Assembly: GCA_029239975.1 (NCBI GenBank)
Contig: JARBTX010000004.1
Span: 19,741-83,740, forward strand
Reading direction: 5' to 3'
Length of the DNA: 64,000 nt
Origin: Anaerocolumna sp.
Lineage (GTDB): Bacteria > Bacillota > Clostridia > Lachnospirales > Lachnospiraceae
Part shown: in pieces, positions 9,035 through 18,519 of the stretch
How positions within the stretch are numbered: position 1 is the first letter of the stretch
Layout of the letters: each line of letters starts with the position of its first letter
Position numbers and translations under genes: made by a program
Notes under the pieces: generated by a model
Told to the model about the DNA's origin: nothing
What the model saw: the letters and a program-made list of their open reading frames with translations, nothing else
Database searches by the model: none

Positions 9035-10618
9035 ATGATGAAAAATAATAAAATTACCTTATATAAGTTAATACGTATATTTTTAGTTGCTTTAACAATT
9101 ATTACTCTTTCTGGATGTAAGAAACCCCATGACAAAGAAATCAGTCCCACGATAACAAATGATGACATTACAATCACCGTAACTCCAGGTAATACTGACA
9201 CATCAATTGATTACGATGTTAGTAAAGAAAAATTAGTTTATGATATATTAAAAGATGGTGCTATCTATAAGATTACGAACAAAGCATCCGGGCGATCTTT
9301 AAACATGCAGCTGAGTGGTATGGTTAATGGCTCTACTGTTATACAATATGCAGATACCAATATGTTAGATGAACTTTGGAGAGTGGAACGTAGTGGTGAT
9401 TATTATACAATACAGTCTTTACTTACACCACGTAACATAGCAGTTCGTAAAAATTCAGATAAAGTAGGATCTATTATAGAAGTTAGAATACCAGATAAAC
9501 AATATAATTTAGCAGAATTATGGACATTTAAGAAAAATAATGATTCCATTCAAATCATTTCTGCAAAAACTAATTTGACAATTGGACTAACTGAAAATAC
9601 AAAAAAATCTTCTTCCTTGCCACAGTTACTGGAATTTCAAAATGAAGATTGGCAGCTGTGGAACTTTGAAGAGGTAAATCTCCAGGATGAATTACCATAT
9701 CTTCTTCCAGTCGATGGTGCTCTCTTTCACTCATCTTGTCCTGAGATAGTAAAATACGGTGATACTTATTATATGTATATCATGGCACCAAACATAAGTA
9801 TTAAAGCATCCAAAGATTTAATAAACTGGACTTCTGTCGGAACTGTATTTAAAGGCGGTGATCCTTCTTGGTTAGCAAACGAAGTTCCTGGCTATGGAAT
9901 ATGGGCACCTGGAGTATATAAAATTAAGGATAAATATTATCTATATTATTGCATATCTACTTCTGGTAGCCAAAATTCCGCAATTGGTATTGCTGAGAAT
10001 GTAACTTTGGATCACTTATCACCTGATTACAAGTGGGTAGACAAAGGAATGGTAATACGATCAAACACAGGCGATGATTATAATTGTATCGATCCAAATA
10101 TAATAACGGATGAAAATGGTGATGTATGGCTTACGTTCGGTTCTTACTGGAATGGAATCTATCAACGTCAGATTGACCCTGACACAGGTCTACTCCTAGA
10201 GGATAACGCAAAAACCTACCATATAGCCAAACGTTTTGCAAATAACGGGGCAATAGAAGCTCCTTATATCATAAAACGAGATAATTATTACTATTTATTC
10301 ACTGCTTTTAACCCTATGAACAACTCTTACCACAACCGCGTCGGACGTTCAACCAGTATACATGGCCCTTTTGTTGACAAGGATGGAAAACCTATGTTAG
10401 AAGGCGGAGGGACTCCATTTACGCAAGGTCTTTCTGAATTACTTATGCCTGGTCATGCTTCTATATTTAAAGATGATGATGGCCAGTATTATCTAGTAAG
10501 TGAATACTTTAGAAAAAATAGTCCAAGTATTATGTTAATAGGGACAATAATATGGGATAAAGATGGATGGCCAATATCTCCTTTAACTCCTGAAATCACA
10601 ACTATATTGCAGCAATAA
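9035..10618 (+). CDS. Lipoprotein: ricin-type beta-trefoil plus GH43 arabinanase-like domain
   Basis: Two ATG codons stand in tandem (9035 and 9038) after a GGAG site; the second has the better spacing. A lipoprotein signal ends at C28 in LSGC, so the protein is probably anchored outside the membrane. Residues about 65-195 carry three lectin-like W motifs (DELWRVE, AELWTFK, WQLWNFE), as in CBM13/ricin-B beta-trefoils. The rest is GH43, closest to endo-1,5-alpha-arabinanases (YGIWAPGVYK, LTFGSYWNGI, MLEGGGTPF). The pKa-modulating acid D353 (CIDPN) and general acid E408 (IEAPYI) are present. The general base normally in a HDP motif appears replaced: the segment reads HSSCPEI, with C235 at that place. 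It may therefore bind arabinan without cutting it, or use another base. Confidence 0.85.
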   Translation: MMKNNKITLYKLIRIFLVALTIITLSGCKKPHDKEISPTITNDDITITVTPGNTDTSIDYDVSKEKLVYDILKDGAIYKITNKASGRSLNMQLSGMVNGSTVIQYADTNMLDELWRVERSGDYYTIQSLLTPRNIAVRKNSDKVGSIIEVRIPDKQYNLAELWTFKKNNDSIQIISAKTNLTIGLTENTKKSSSLPQLLEFQNEDWQLWNFEEVNLQDELPYLLPVDGALFHSSCPEIVKYGDTYYMYIMAPNISIKASKDLINWTSVGTVFKGGDPSWLANEVPGYGIWAPGVYKIKDKYYLYYCISTSGSQNSAIGIAENVTLDHLSPDYKWVDKGMVIRSNTGDDYNCIDPNIITDENGDVWLTFGSYWNGIYQRQIDPDTGLLLEDNAKTYHIAKRFANNGAIEAPYIIKRDNYYYLFTAFNPMNNSYHNRVGRSTSIHGPFVDKDGKPMLEGGGTPFTQGLSELLMPGHASIFKDDDGQYYLVSEYFRKNSPSIMLIGTIIWDKDGWPISPLTPEITTILQQ

Positions 10619-10652
10619 GACTTAGATAAACACATTAAGATAAACAAAAAAA

Positions 10653-10688
10653 CGACAGCGAGAAAAACTTTCCGCTGTCGCTTTTTTT
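10653..10688. terminator. Bidirectional intrinsic terminator between convergent genes
   Basis: An 8-bp stem CGACAGCG/CGCTGTCG (10653-10660 and 10673-10680) is followed by a T run at 10682-10688 and preceded by an A run. It can stop both the GH43 lipoprotein gene and the facing GH94 gene. Confidence 0.85.
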
Positions 10689-10708
10689 ATATATAATATA
10701 ATTTATGA

Positions 10709-13147
10709 TTAGCCTAAAACAACTTCAACTTCATGTACCTTACCATCACCAACTGTTGGAATGACATTTCCAGAAACTTCTTTGCCATCTACTGTTAATT
10801 TAGAAACACCTTTTGACACATGATTTGGATTCTTAATCGTAATCTTATAAGTATCCCCTCTGAATTGTCTTGTTACTTGATATCCATCCCAAGATGCTGG
10901 AATTGCTGGATTAACCATAAGTCCATCATAATCAGGAATAATACCTAAAATAAATTGTGAAATCGCAACAAAGTTCCAAGAAGCAGTTCCTGTTAACCAA
11001 GAGTTTTTCGCTTCACCAAAACGTTTCGCATCTTTACCTGCAACCATTTGTGAATATACATATGGTTCCATTCTATGAATTTCACTATATTCTTCAGTAT
11101 AAGCTGGAGCAATTCTTGTATAGTAATCAAACGCTTTATCTCCACGTCCAACTACAGCTTCTGCACACATAATCCAAGCATTGTTATGACAGAAGATACC
11201 TGCATTTTCTTTATAACCAGCTGGGTAAGTTGAGATTTCACCATATTCTACATAGTATTTTGTAAAGGCTGGGTTATTAAGAACCAAACCATATTTTGTT
11301 CCTAACCTCTCTTCTACAGCATCAAGAGCTTTGATTGCTTTACCATCTTCAATACCACAACCACCCATTACGCAGAAACCTTGAGATTCAATGAAGATTT
11401 TTCCTTCTTCACATTCATCGCTACCGATTTTTTTACCGAAATCATCATAAGCTCTTAAGAACCATTCTCCATCAAAGCCATGTTCCATAATAACGTCCAT
11501 CATATTATTAACTTCTTTGATCGCTCTATCTGCTTCTGCTTTATTTCCGATTTTCTCCATTAATGCTACATATTCTTTACCAATGTATACGAACATACCA
11601 GCAATCATAACGGATTCGGCTACTCTACCATCTTTACTAGTAGTAGTTTGGAAGGATTCACCTGGTTCCATTGAGAAACAGTTAAGATTTAAACAGTCAT
11701 TCCAGTCAGCTCTACCAATTAATGGTAGTCCATGTGGTCCTAAATTATTGATAACATGGTCAAAGGATCTCTTAATGTGATCAGCAAGTGGAGTTGCTTT
11801 ACTCATATCATTATCAAATGGAGTCATAACATCAAGAATACTATAATCCCCTGTTTCTTTGATATATGCAACAACCGCAAGGATTAACCATAATGGATCA
11901 TCATTAAAGTTACCACCGATTTCATCATTACCTCTCTTAGTAAGTGGTTGATATTGATGATATGCACCACCATCTTCTAATTGGGTAGATGCTAAATCAA
12001 TAATTCTTTCTCTAGCACGGTCTGGAATCTGATGTAAGAATCCAAGTAAATCTTGGTTAGAATCTCTAAATCCCATACCTCTACCGATTCCAGATTCAAA
12101 ATAAGATGCACTTCTTGATAAGTTAAATGTGACCATACATTGATATTGGTTCCAAATATTAACCATTCTATCTAATTTATCATCATGTGAATTGATTGTG
12201 TATTTTGATAATAATGTATCCCAATAAGCAGCTAATTCAGCTAAAGCAGCATCTACTGATTCAGTAGTAGCAAACTTACCAATCATTTCTTCTGCTTTTT
12301 TCTTATTTATAACGCCTTTTGATTCAAACTTTTCTTCGAGAGGATTTTCAACATATCCTAAAACAAATACAAGTTCTTTTGATTCACCTGGTTCAAGAGA
12401 AATCTCTAAACAGTGTGAAGCAATTGGTTGCCATCCATCCGCTACTGAATTACTTGATTTACCAGCTATTACAGCTTGCGGATTCTCGAAACCGTTATAG
12501 GTTCCAATAAAACTTTCTCTATCTGAGTCATAACCTGCAATAGGTGCATTTACTGAGAAAAATGCGTAATGATCTCTACGTTCTTTGTATTCTGTTTTAT
12601 GATAAATTACAGATTCTTTGATTTCTACTTCGCCTGTATTATAATTTCTTTGGAAGTTTGTTTGGTCATCTTGTGCATTCCATAAACACCATTCGATAAA
12701 GGAGAATAATTTTACTTCTTTCTTAATGTCACCAGTATTTTTAACTACAACCTTGTGTACTTCACCATTATAATTTAATGGTACAAAGAAAGTAACTTCT
12801 GTTTCAATGTTATTTCGTTTACCAGTAATCTTTGTGTAACCCATACCATGACGGCATTCGTAACTATCTAATTCTTTTTTTGCTGGTGCCCAGCCTGGAG
12901 ACCAAAAATCACCATTATCATATAAATAATAATAACGTCCACCACCTAAATCTAAAGGCACATTATTGTAACGATAACGAGTTATTCTTCTTAACTTGGC
13001 ATCCTTATAAAAGCTATAACCTCCAGCTGTATTGGAAATTAATGAGAAAAATTCCTGAGAACCTAGATAATTAATCCAAGGATAAGGAGTCGTTGGTGTA
13101 GTTATTACATATTCTTTTTTTACGTCATCAAAAAAACCGTATTTCAT
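10709..13147 (-). CDS. GH94 cellobiose phosphorylase
   Basis: The 812-residue length and end-to-end sequence character match GH94 cellobiose phosphorylases. Order: N-terminal beta-sandwich (about 1-270), helical linker, (alpha/alpha)6 barrel with [10 protein letters not shown] (catalytic acid D484), and a C-terminal beta domain ending in [18 protein letters not shown]. The enzyme splits cellobiose with phosphate into glucose 1-phosphate and glucose in the cytoplasm, saving ATP compared with hydrolysis. There is no signal peptide. The start follows a GAGGAG site. Cellobiose is favoured over longer cellodextrins by length and overall similarity to known cellobiose phosphorylases as I recall them; related beta-linked disaccharides cannot be ruled out. 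The upstream region contains small palindromes that may be operators. Confidence 0.9.
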   Translation of the reverse strand: MKYGFFDDVKKEYVITTPTTPYPWINYLGSQEFFSLISNTAGGYSFYKDAKLRRITRYRYNNVPLDLGGGRYYYLYDNGDFWSPGWAPAKKELDSYECRHGMGYTKITGKRNNIETEVTFFVPLNYNGEVHKVVVKNTGDIKKEVKLFSFIEWCLWNAQDDQTNFQRNYNTGEVEIKESVIYHKTEYKERRDHYAFFSVNAPIAGYDSDRESFIGTYNGFENPQAVIAGKSSNSVADGWQPIASHCLEISLEPGESKELVFVLGYVENPLEEKFESKGVINKKKAEEMIGKFATTESVDAALAELAAYWDTLLSKYTINSHDDKLDRMVNIWNQYQCMVTFNLSRSASYFESGIGRGMGFRDSNQDLLGFLHQIPDRARERIIDLASTQLEDGGAYHQYQPLTKRGNDEIGGNFNDDPLWLILAVVAYIKETGDYSILDVMTPFDNDMSKATPLADHIKRSFDHVINNLGPHGLPLIGRADWNDCLNLNCFSMEPGESFQTTTSKDGRVAESVMIAGMFVYIGKEYVALMEKIGNKAEADRAIKEVNNMMDVIMEHGFDGEWFLRAYDDFGKKIGSDECEEGKIFIESQGFCVMGGCGIEDGKAIKALDAVEERLGTKYGLVLNNPAFTKYYVEYGEISTYPAGYKENAGIFCHNNAWIMCAEAVVGRGDKAFDYYTRIAPAYTEEYSEIHRMEPYVYSQMVAGKDAKRFGEAKNSWLTGTASWNFVAISQFILGIIPDYDGLMVNPAIPASWDGYQVTRQFRGDTYKITIKNPNHVSKGVSKLTVDGKEVSGNVIPTVGDGKVHEVEVVLG

Positions 13148-13654
13148 TCTAATCTCCTCTTCTACGGGTGCTTAACTAATACCTATGCTATACTTTTATA
13201 GCTACATCCGTTACTTACTAAAATTTTCGTAATAAAAATTACTTTTACTCAAATCTACATTTTTATTATTCTTAATATTTTCAAAAGCTTTTTATTAAAC
13301 AAAATAAAAATGTACTTTTGCACATACCCTAACTTTTGTACAATCCATTGTTTCATTATATAATATCTGATGTTTCATTTCAACTATTAATATGAACAAA
13401 TTTATTCAAATAACCTTGTGAAAATCACTACACATTTCAACGAAATGTTTCGACCAATACGGTCGTAACACCAATACATGCTAACGAAATATTTTCGTAA
13501 CTTCTTTTGTGGTTAAACTTTTTATTTTTACGCATATATTCTTCATGTGCCATATTTATCATGCATTTCTAATGCAATTCTAATTGACTTTCTTTTATAA
13601 TTTTGCTACCATTTTACTGTTACTTTATATTAAAAAATAGAAAGAGGTATAATA
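13148..13654. other. 507-bp intergenic region with small palindromes
   Basis: No gene is visible between the divergent GH94 gene and the 591-residue membrane protein gene. Three palindromes cluster at 13439-13498: CGAAATGTTTCG (13441-13452), CGACCAATACGGTCG (13451-13465) and ACGAAATATTTTCGT (13484-13498). Two of them share the half-site AACGAAAT. They are candidate operators for either gene. A TTGACT at about 13583 may be a -35 element for the plus-strand gene. Confidence 0.45.
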
Positions 13655-15430
13655 ATGGGAGATATGAATAATTCTACGAATGATAATCAAGATTTTGATA
13701 ATATACCGGATCAAAATCCATTATCAAGTAACAACGAAACTGATTTTAAGGATACTGAACTTGATTTTGGCAAGGACACTGAACCTGAATTTGTTCAAGA
13801 TAGTGAACAGCACTCTGAAACACCAAATTCAGATCCATATGAACAACCTTATGAATATAATATGGATACTCAAGTAAAAACACCAAGAAAAAAATTAAAA
13901 GGTGGCATCGTAGCTGCTATTATAATTGTTGCAGTTATTTTAACCGGTTCTATCTTAGCTTATGCGAATAGGAATACTCTTTCCAACAGCTTAGCTTTAA
14001 TGACTAAAAGTCCAACTGATTATTACGCTTACATTGAGCAAAAAAATCTAAAGTCTGGTATTGATAAATTATCGAATTCTTATGATAACTATTTAGACTT
14101 ATATCAAAAACAATCAGAAACTGGCATAGCTCAGGATGCTAAAATTAACTTATCTGTTAACCCAGAACTAGGTGGCCTACTAGGATTAGGCGAAATTAAA
14201 GATTTCACAATAACTGCTTCTTCTTCATCCAACGCAGAAAAAGCAAAATCCATAATAGGACTTAGTTATAATGGAACTTCCTTAGCTACAATAGAAGCTT
14301 ATATGGATACTACACTTAGTAATTTATATATGAAAATACCTGAATTAAGTGGTGCATACTTACTCTTTTCAATGAATGAATTATCTGATTTAGAAGGTAG
14401 TGATATGAACTATTCTGACCTTCAAACAGATATACAGGATTTCTTTAAGAATAGAACTTTATCCCCAGAATTATTGAATTCACTATTAACTAGATATTCA
14501 ACAATTATGGTTGATCATATTAACACCGTTGAAATGGAAAAAAATATCACTTTAAATGCATCTGATATTAGCAGTGATTATACAAAATTAATCTGTACCA
14601 TTAGCAGTAAAGATGCAAATGATATGGCTATGGCTATATTAAATGAAGCAAAAACAGATAAAGATTTAAAGAATCTTCTTACTTCTACAGAAACAATGAC
14701 AGAAGAAGAATACCTAAATGGTATTGATGAAGCCATTAATGGGTTAGCTTCTGTAATAGATACAACAAACGAATCAGAATCCATTCAAATGGTTGTATAC
14801 GTAGATAAATCCGGACGTATCATGGGTCGTGAATTTAACTCAAATCAAGTTGATACTAATTCATCTCTTGGTTATTTTATTACCAGAAACGGTAACGACC
14901 TTGGATTTTCTGGTTGGGTTGCTGAAAATGAAGTTGATACTCTTAAAGTAGGTGGTAAAGCTACCTATACTAACGGTAAAATTAGTGGTAGCGCTGATAT
15001 TACTTATTCAGAGTATAATGAATTATACGGTGATAATTCTAATTACACATTTACTCTTGATTTTAATGACGTAAGTCTAGTAAATGATAAAGGTTATATG
15101 AATGGAAAGTTCTCAATTACTTCTGCATCTTTAATGGGAATGGAATTAAATTTTGATTTTATAGCTGATGAAGCTGAACAACAAGTAATATTTAAATTAT
15201 TATACGGTGGTGTTGATGCAGTTACATTAGACATAGTAGGAAAAGAAACAACCTATCAAGATTTTGAATTACCATCTAATACTGAAGAAGTTTATGATGG
15301 AGTAAATGAATTAGAATCTTATATAGCAACTATGGATTTAGAAGGATTTATGGCTAATCTCGAAAGTGCACTTGGTGTTGATTTAGGTTCTTTATTTGGT
15401 GGTTTATTAGGAAGTGGCGCTTTTTATTAA
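13655..15430 (+). CDS. Membrane-anchored protein of unknown function
   Basis: I do not recognise a named family with confidence. The start at 13655 follows AAAGAGG. The first 80 residues are acidic and rich in Asn, Asp, Gln and Pro, probably disordered and cytoplasmic. A single membrane helix spans about 85-104 (GGIVAAIIIVAVILTGSILA). The remaining 480 residues lie outside the cell and look beta-rich, with periodic patterns such as NGKISGSADITYSEYN and a Gly/Leu-rich end. There are no cysteines to suggest a metal site and no catalytic motif I can name. The layout (disordered tail, one helix, large outer domain) resembles surface proteins of unknown role in Lachnospiraceae. It is followed by its own terminator, so it is probably transcribed alone. 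Confidence 0.75.
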   Translation: MGDMNNSTNDNQDFDNIPDQNPLSSNNETDFKDTELDFGKDTEPEFVQDSEQHSETPNSDPYEQPYEYNMDTQVKTPRKKLKGGIVAAIIIVAVILTGSILAYANRNTLSNSLALMTKSPTDYYAYIEQKNLKSGIDKLSNSYDNYLDLYQKQSETGIAQDAKINLSVNPELGGLLGLGEIKDFTITASSSSNAEKAKSIIGLSYNGTSLATIEAYMDTTLSNLYMKIPELSGAYLLFSMNELSDLEGSDMNYSDLQTDIQDFFKNRTLSPELLNSLLTRYSTIMVDHINTVEMEKNITLNASDISSDYTKLICTISSKDANDMAMAILNEAKTDKDLKNLLTSTETMTEEEYLNGIDEAINGLASVIDTTNESESIQMVVYVDKSGRIMGREFNSNQVDTNSSLGYFITRNGNDLGFSGWVAENEVDTLKVGGKATYTNGKISGSADITYSEYNELYGDNSNYTFTLDFNDVSLVNDKGYMNGKFSITSASLMGMELNFDFIADEAEQQVIFKLLYGGVDAVTLDIVGKETTYQDFELPSNTEEVYDGVNELESYIATMDLEGFMANLESALGVDLGSLFGGLLGSGAFY

Positions 15431-15456
15431 AATAAGTACTACTTTACGTAGCTTTT

Positions 15457-15486
15457 GGGCTGTTGCGTAAGCAACAGCTCTTTTTA
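15457..15486 (+). terminator. Intrinsic terminator
   Basis: A 10-bp stem with one G-U pair (15457-15466 with 15471-15480), a GTAA loop and a T run at 15481-15485 follow the 591-residue membrane protein gene. Confidence 0.9.
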
Positions 15487-15657
15487 TGTATAAATATCCT
15501 AGGATTAAACCAAAATAGAACATTATTATTTTAGGAATATTTAAGAATTAATTTCTTTTTTTTGAGCTATTAATATGATAAACTATCCTATAGTTAAATG
15601 GATAAAGAATTACTATATAATTAATCTACTAAACCAAAATGCAAAGGAGGATTATCC

Positions 15658-16386
15658 ATGATTAAGGATAGTCGTTTAAATGAATCTGCTCTTGACGATA
15701 CCGCTGATATATACAAACCGCGAGACCAAAGATCAGAAAAAGAAAAATTAAGCGAAATGACATTCAAAGAAAAGATGGCTTATTTTAATAGCTATTATAA
15801 ATATAAAACTCTTGCAGTTATTGCTATTCTAGCTTTTATTATTTACGGTGTGTATAGCATATTAACACCTAAACCAGAAACAGTATTGTATACAGCAGTT
15901 ATTAATTATGCACTTAATGATGAGTCTGCAGCAACGCTCCAAGAAGATATGAGTAGAATATTAAATATCAATTCTAAAAATCAAGAAGTTTTAATTGATA
16001 CGTCATTTTATATTGGAACAGAAGGTGACGTTTCACAATTTTCACTTTCAAATGAGCAAAAATTATCTACTTATTTTTATGCAGGAGAAATTGATGTTGT
16101 TATAGCACCTGAGTCAGATTTTTCTAGATATGCTTATTATGGTAACTTTAGTAAAATATCAGATCAGTTACCTACCGATTTATATTCCTCGTTAACAGAT
16201 GCATTTTATTTTTCTGATCAAGAAGATGATCCAACAAAAAATGCTTATGGGATATATTTAGATGGTGCAAAAATTTATAATAATGCAGGTGAATTAATCG
16301 ATAAGCCAGTACTAGGAATAGTTGCTAATTCAAAACACAAAGAAAATGGAATTGAATTAATACGTCATCTGTTCGATTTATATTAA
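15658..16386 (+). CDS. Small membrane-anchored protein of unknown function
   Basis: The start at 15658 follows AAAGGAGG with ideal spacing. The 242-residue protein has a charged cytoplasmic N-terminus of about 50 residues, one membrane helix (about 51-69, TLAVIAILAFIIYGVYSI) and an outer domain of some 170 residues. That domain has alternating short strands and helices (EIDVVIAPESDFSRYAYYGN, VLGIVANSKHKENGIELIRH), reminiscent of a lobe of a periplasmic-binding fold. I cannot name the family. It follows the larger single-pass protein at 13655 but is separated from it by a terminator. A bidirectional terminator stands after it. Confidence 0.75.
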   Translation: MIKDSRLNESALDDTADIYKPRDQRSEKEKLSEMTFKEKMAYFNSYYKYKTLAVIAILAFIIYGVYSILTPKPETVLYTAVINYALNDESAATLQEDMSRILNINSKNQEVLIDTSFYIGTEGDVSQFSLSNEQKLSTYFYAGEIDVVIAPESDFSRYAYYGNFSKISDQLPTDLYSSLTDAFYFSDQEDDPTKNAYGIYLDGAKIYNNAGELIDKPVLGIVANSKHKENGIELIRHLFDLY

Positions 16387-16440
16387 TTGGGACTTATAAT
16401 TTAAATAAACTTTAACTATTATTATGATAATCGAATAAAA

Positions 16441-16477
16441 AAACAGGATACCTTACACACAGGTATCCTGTTTTTTT
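16441..16477. terminator. Bidirectional intrinsic terminator
   Basis: A 13-bp perfect stem (16441-16453 with 16461-16473) with flanking A and T runs lies between the 242-residue protein gene and the facing asd gene. Confidence 0.92.
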
Positions 16478-16513
16478 CTATATTTATAGTACCATTCATT
16501 TTATACTTAAAGC

Positions 16514-17596
16514 CTATTTTGCCTCAATATATCCTTGAGCCTTTAATAATTCAGCGATAAGAACTGCACCACCTGCTGCACCACGAACGGTATTGTGTGA
16601 TAATCCAACGAATTTGTAATCGTAAACAGTATCTTCACGTAATCTGCCGAAAGATACTCCCATTCCATTTTCATAATCTCTATCTAGTTTAGCTTGTGGA
16701 CGATTATCATCTTCTAAATACTGAATAAAATTCTTAGGAGCACTAGGTAGATTTAACTCTTGTGGTAAACCTTTAAATTCTCTCCAAGCTTTTATTATTT
16801 CTTCTTTCGTTGGCTTTTTATCAAAACTTACGAAAACTGCTGCTGTATGGCCATCTGTTACAGGAACACGGATGCATTGTGTTGTAATAAGAGGAGCACT
16901 TGCTTTTACAATCTGTCCATTTTCAACTTTTCCCCAAAGTCTTAGTGGTTCTTGCTCGCTTTTTTCTTCTTCTCCACCAATATAAGGAATTACATTGTCT
17001 AACATTTCTGGCCAATCTTTAAAGTTCTTTCCGGCTCCTGATATAGCTTGATAAGTAGTTGCAACAACCACTTTAGGTCCAAACTCTTTTAAGGCATGTA
17101 ACGCTGGAGTATAACTTTGTATAGAACAATTTGGTTTTACAACAATAAATCCTTTTGTTGTACCCAAACGTTTCTTTTGATCTGCAATTACTTCAAGATG
17201 TTCTGGGTTTATTTCTGGAACTACCATTGGAACATCTGGTGTCCATCTGTGTGCACTATTATTTGAGACTACAGGAGTTTCTGTTTTTGCATAAGCTTCT
17301 TCGATAGCCTTGATTTCATCTTTTGTCATATCAACTGCACTAAAAACGAAATCTACTGCTTTACTTACTTCTTCCACTTCGTTAACATTTTTAACGATCA
17401 TACCTTTCACAGCTTCTGGCATTGGAGTACTCATTTTCCATCTGTCACCAACTGCTTCTTCGTAAGTTTTACCAGCACTTCTTGGACTAGCTGCAATTGC
17501 AACTACTTCAAACCATGGATGATTTTCTAACAACGCAACAAAACGTTGACCTACCATTCCGGTACCACCTAAGATACCTACTCTTAATTTACTCAT
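16514..17596 (-). CDS. asd: Aspartate-semialdehyde dehydrogenase
   Basis: The start is ATG at 17596 (MSKLRVGILGGTGMVGQRF) after GGGAGG; the longer frame to 17680 has no site and no homology. The enzyme reduces aspartyl phosphate to aspartate semialdehyde with NADPH, feeding lysine, diaminopimelate, threonine and methionine. The N-terminus has the Rossmann GGTGMVG loop. The catalytic cysteine is C157 in KPNCSIQSY, and the substrate-binding segment GAGKNFKDWP is present. At 360 residues and with this motif form it belongs to the archaeal/fungal-like branch found in many Clostridia, not the E. coli type. A promoter and a palindromic leader lie upstream. Confidence 0.95.
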   Translation of the reverse strand: MSKLRVGILGGTGMVGQRFVALLENHPWFEVVAIAASPRSAGKTYEEAVGDRWKMSTPMPEAVKGMIVKNVNEVEEVSKAVDFVFSAVDMTKDEIKAIEEAYAKTETPVVSNNSAHRWTPDVPMVVPEINPEHLEVIADQKKRLGTTKGFIVVKPNCSIQSYTPALHALKEFGPKVVVATTYQAISGAGKNFKDWPEMLDNVIPYIGGEEEKSEQEPLRLWGKVENGQIVKASAPLITTQCIRVPVTDGHTAAVFVSFDKKPTKEEIIKAWREFKGLPQELNLPSAPKNFIQYLEDDNRPQAKLDRDYENGMGVSFGRLREDTVYDYKFVGLSHNTVRGAAGGAVLIAELLKAQGYIEAK

Positions 17597-17635
17597 GTTA
17601 ATCCTCCCGTTGATCTTAAATATATCAAATGCTAA

Positions 17636-17694
17636 CACTAGATGACACTTACCATACATATGTGCGTGTACTGCGTACATTTGTCTTCCTAGTG
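17636..17694 (-). promoter_or_regulatory. Palindromic leader before asd
   Basis: On the minus strand CACTAG pairs with CTAGTG (17689-17694 with 17636-17641) and GACA with TGTC inside. The enclosed stretch holds a 5-bp hairpin TGTAC-GCA-GTACA and the palindrome ACATATGT. It lies just at or after the expected transcription start. It could be an RNA leader or an operator. It does not resemble the much longer lysine riboswitch. Confidence 0.3.
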
Positions 17695-17697
17695 AAT

Positions 17698-17726
17698 ATA
17701 TTACTATTTTTATACATAAAAATCAA
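17698..17726 (-). promoter_or_regulatory. Putative promoter of asd
   Basis: On the minus strand TTGATT (17721-17726), a 17-bp spacer and TAATAT (17698-17703) lie about 100 bp before the asd start codon. Confidence 0.55.
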
Positions 17727-17797
17727 CTATTTTCTATTATTTATTCATTTTTTGTGAAATATGATTAATTAATTACTATGATTACATCAATGTTTGG

Positions 17798-18259
17798 TTA
17801 TTTTTCTTTTCCTAGAAAACGCATCTTACCCAGCTTTTTCTTTGGAACGTCTCCAATTTGTTCATCATCAAAATCCATTTCTTCTCTCATTGCAGTACTT
17901 AACTTTCTTGCACATTCAGAACATAATCTACCTGAACGGATATCAATTCTGCATTTTTCACACTTTATAAAAATCGGAGATTCTTCAGGTATTTCGAGCC
18001 TTCCTTCCCTTAAATACTGCTCTATGGTTTTTAAGCTAACACCTGTCATGTCAGAGACTTCCGTGGCAGAAGCAACACCATGATCATATATATAATTTTT
18101 AACTCTTGAAAAATCTTCTTCATCTAACTTCTTACAGGATGGACAATAATAATGACCAAAACCTAAATAGGTAAACATTTTTTTACAACGCACGCATACC
18201 TTCGTAACACCCATAACATCATCATTATGCATATTCAATGATTTTTTTATCTTTGCCAT
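17798..18259 (-). CDS. YvyF-like zinc-ribbon regulatory protein
   Basis: The 153-residue protein has a first zinc ribbon (CVRCKKMF, then CPSCKK, residues about 22-43), a central helix-turn-helix-like part (VASATEVSDMTGVSLKTIEQ, then YLREGRLEIPEE), and a second zinc ribbon (CEKCRIDIRSGRLCSEC, about 99-116). This order matches the flagellar-operon protein family of Bacillus YvyF (TIGR03826). No flagellar gene is visible here, so it is an orphan copy. It may bind DNA or a partner protein. The start follows AAAGGAG. It lies upstream of asd on the same strand, but a promoter between them suggests separate control. Confidence 0.7.
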   Translation of the reverse strand: MAKIKKSLNMHNDDVMGVTKVCVRCKKMFTYLGFGHYYCPSCKKLDEEDFSRVKNYIYDHGVASATEVSDMTGVSLKTIEQYLREGRLEIPEESPIFIKCEKCRIDIRSGRLCSECARKLSTAMREEMDFDDEQIGDVPKKKLGKMRFLGKEK

Positions 18260-18460
18260 AGGCCGCTCTCCTTTGATATTAGTTTATGTTATTCAATATG
18301 AAACGATATCGTTCACCTGATTTTACTAATAACTTTTATTTATAATTATTGTTACTCTTATATTGCAATAGACTTAGTTTATCTCTATATATACATTATA
18401 ACTTGTTTTAATCCATAATTGAATAGTAAATAATTACAAGTAAAATACATTGCTTTTATG

Positions 18461-18488
18461 TTGATATTTTACCTATATATGCTATAAT
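18461..18488 (+). promoter_or_regulatory. Putative promoter of the GH26 gene
   Basis: TTGATA (18461-18466), a 16-bp spacer and TATAAT (18483-18488), with TGC directly before it as an extended -10, lie some 30 bp before the start codon. Confidence 0.65.
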
Positions 18489-18519
18489 TCAAACAGATAA
18501 TACTCGTTAGGAGGAAAGA

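Noticed and set aside
17597..17797. Lysine riboswitch before asd
   Set aside because: The space from the promoter to the start codon is about 100 nt, too short for that aptamer, and its conserved loops are absent.
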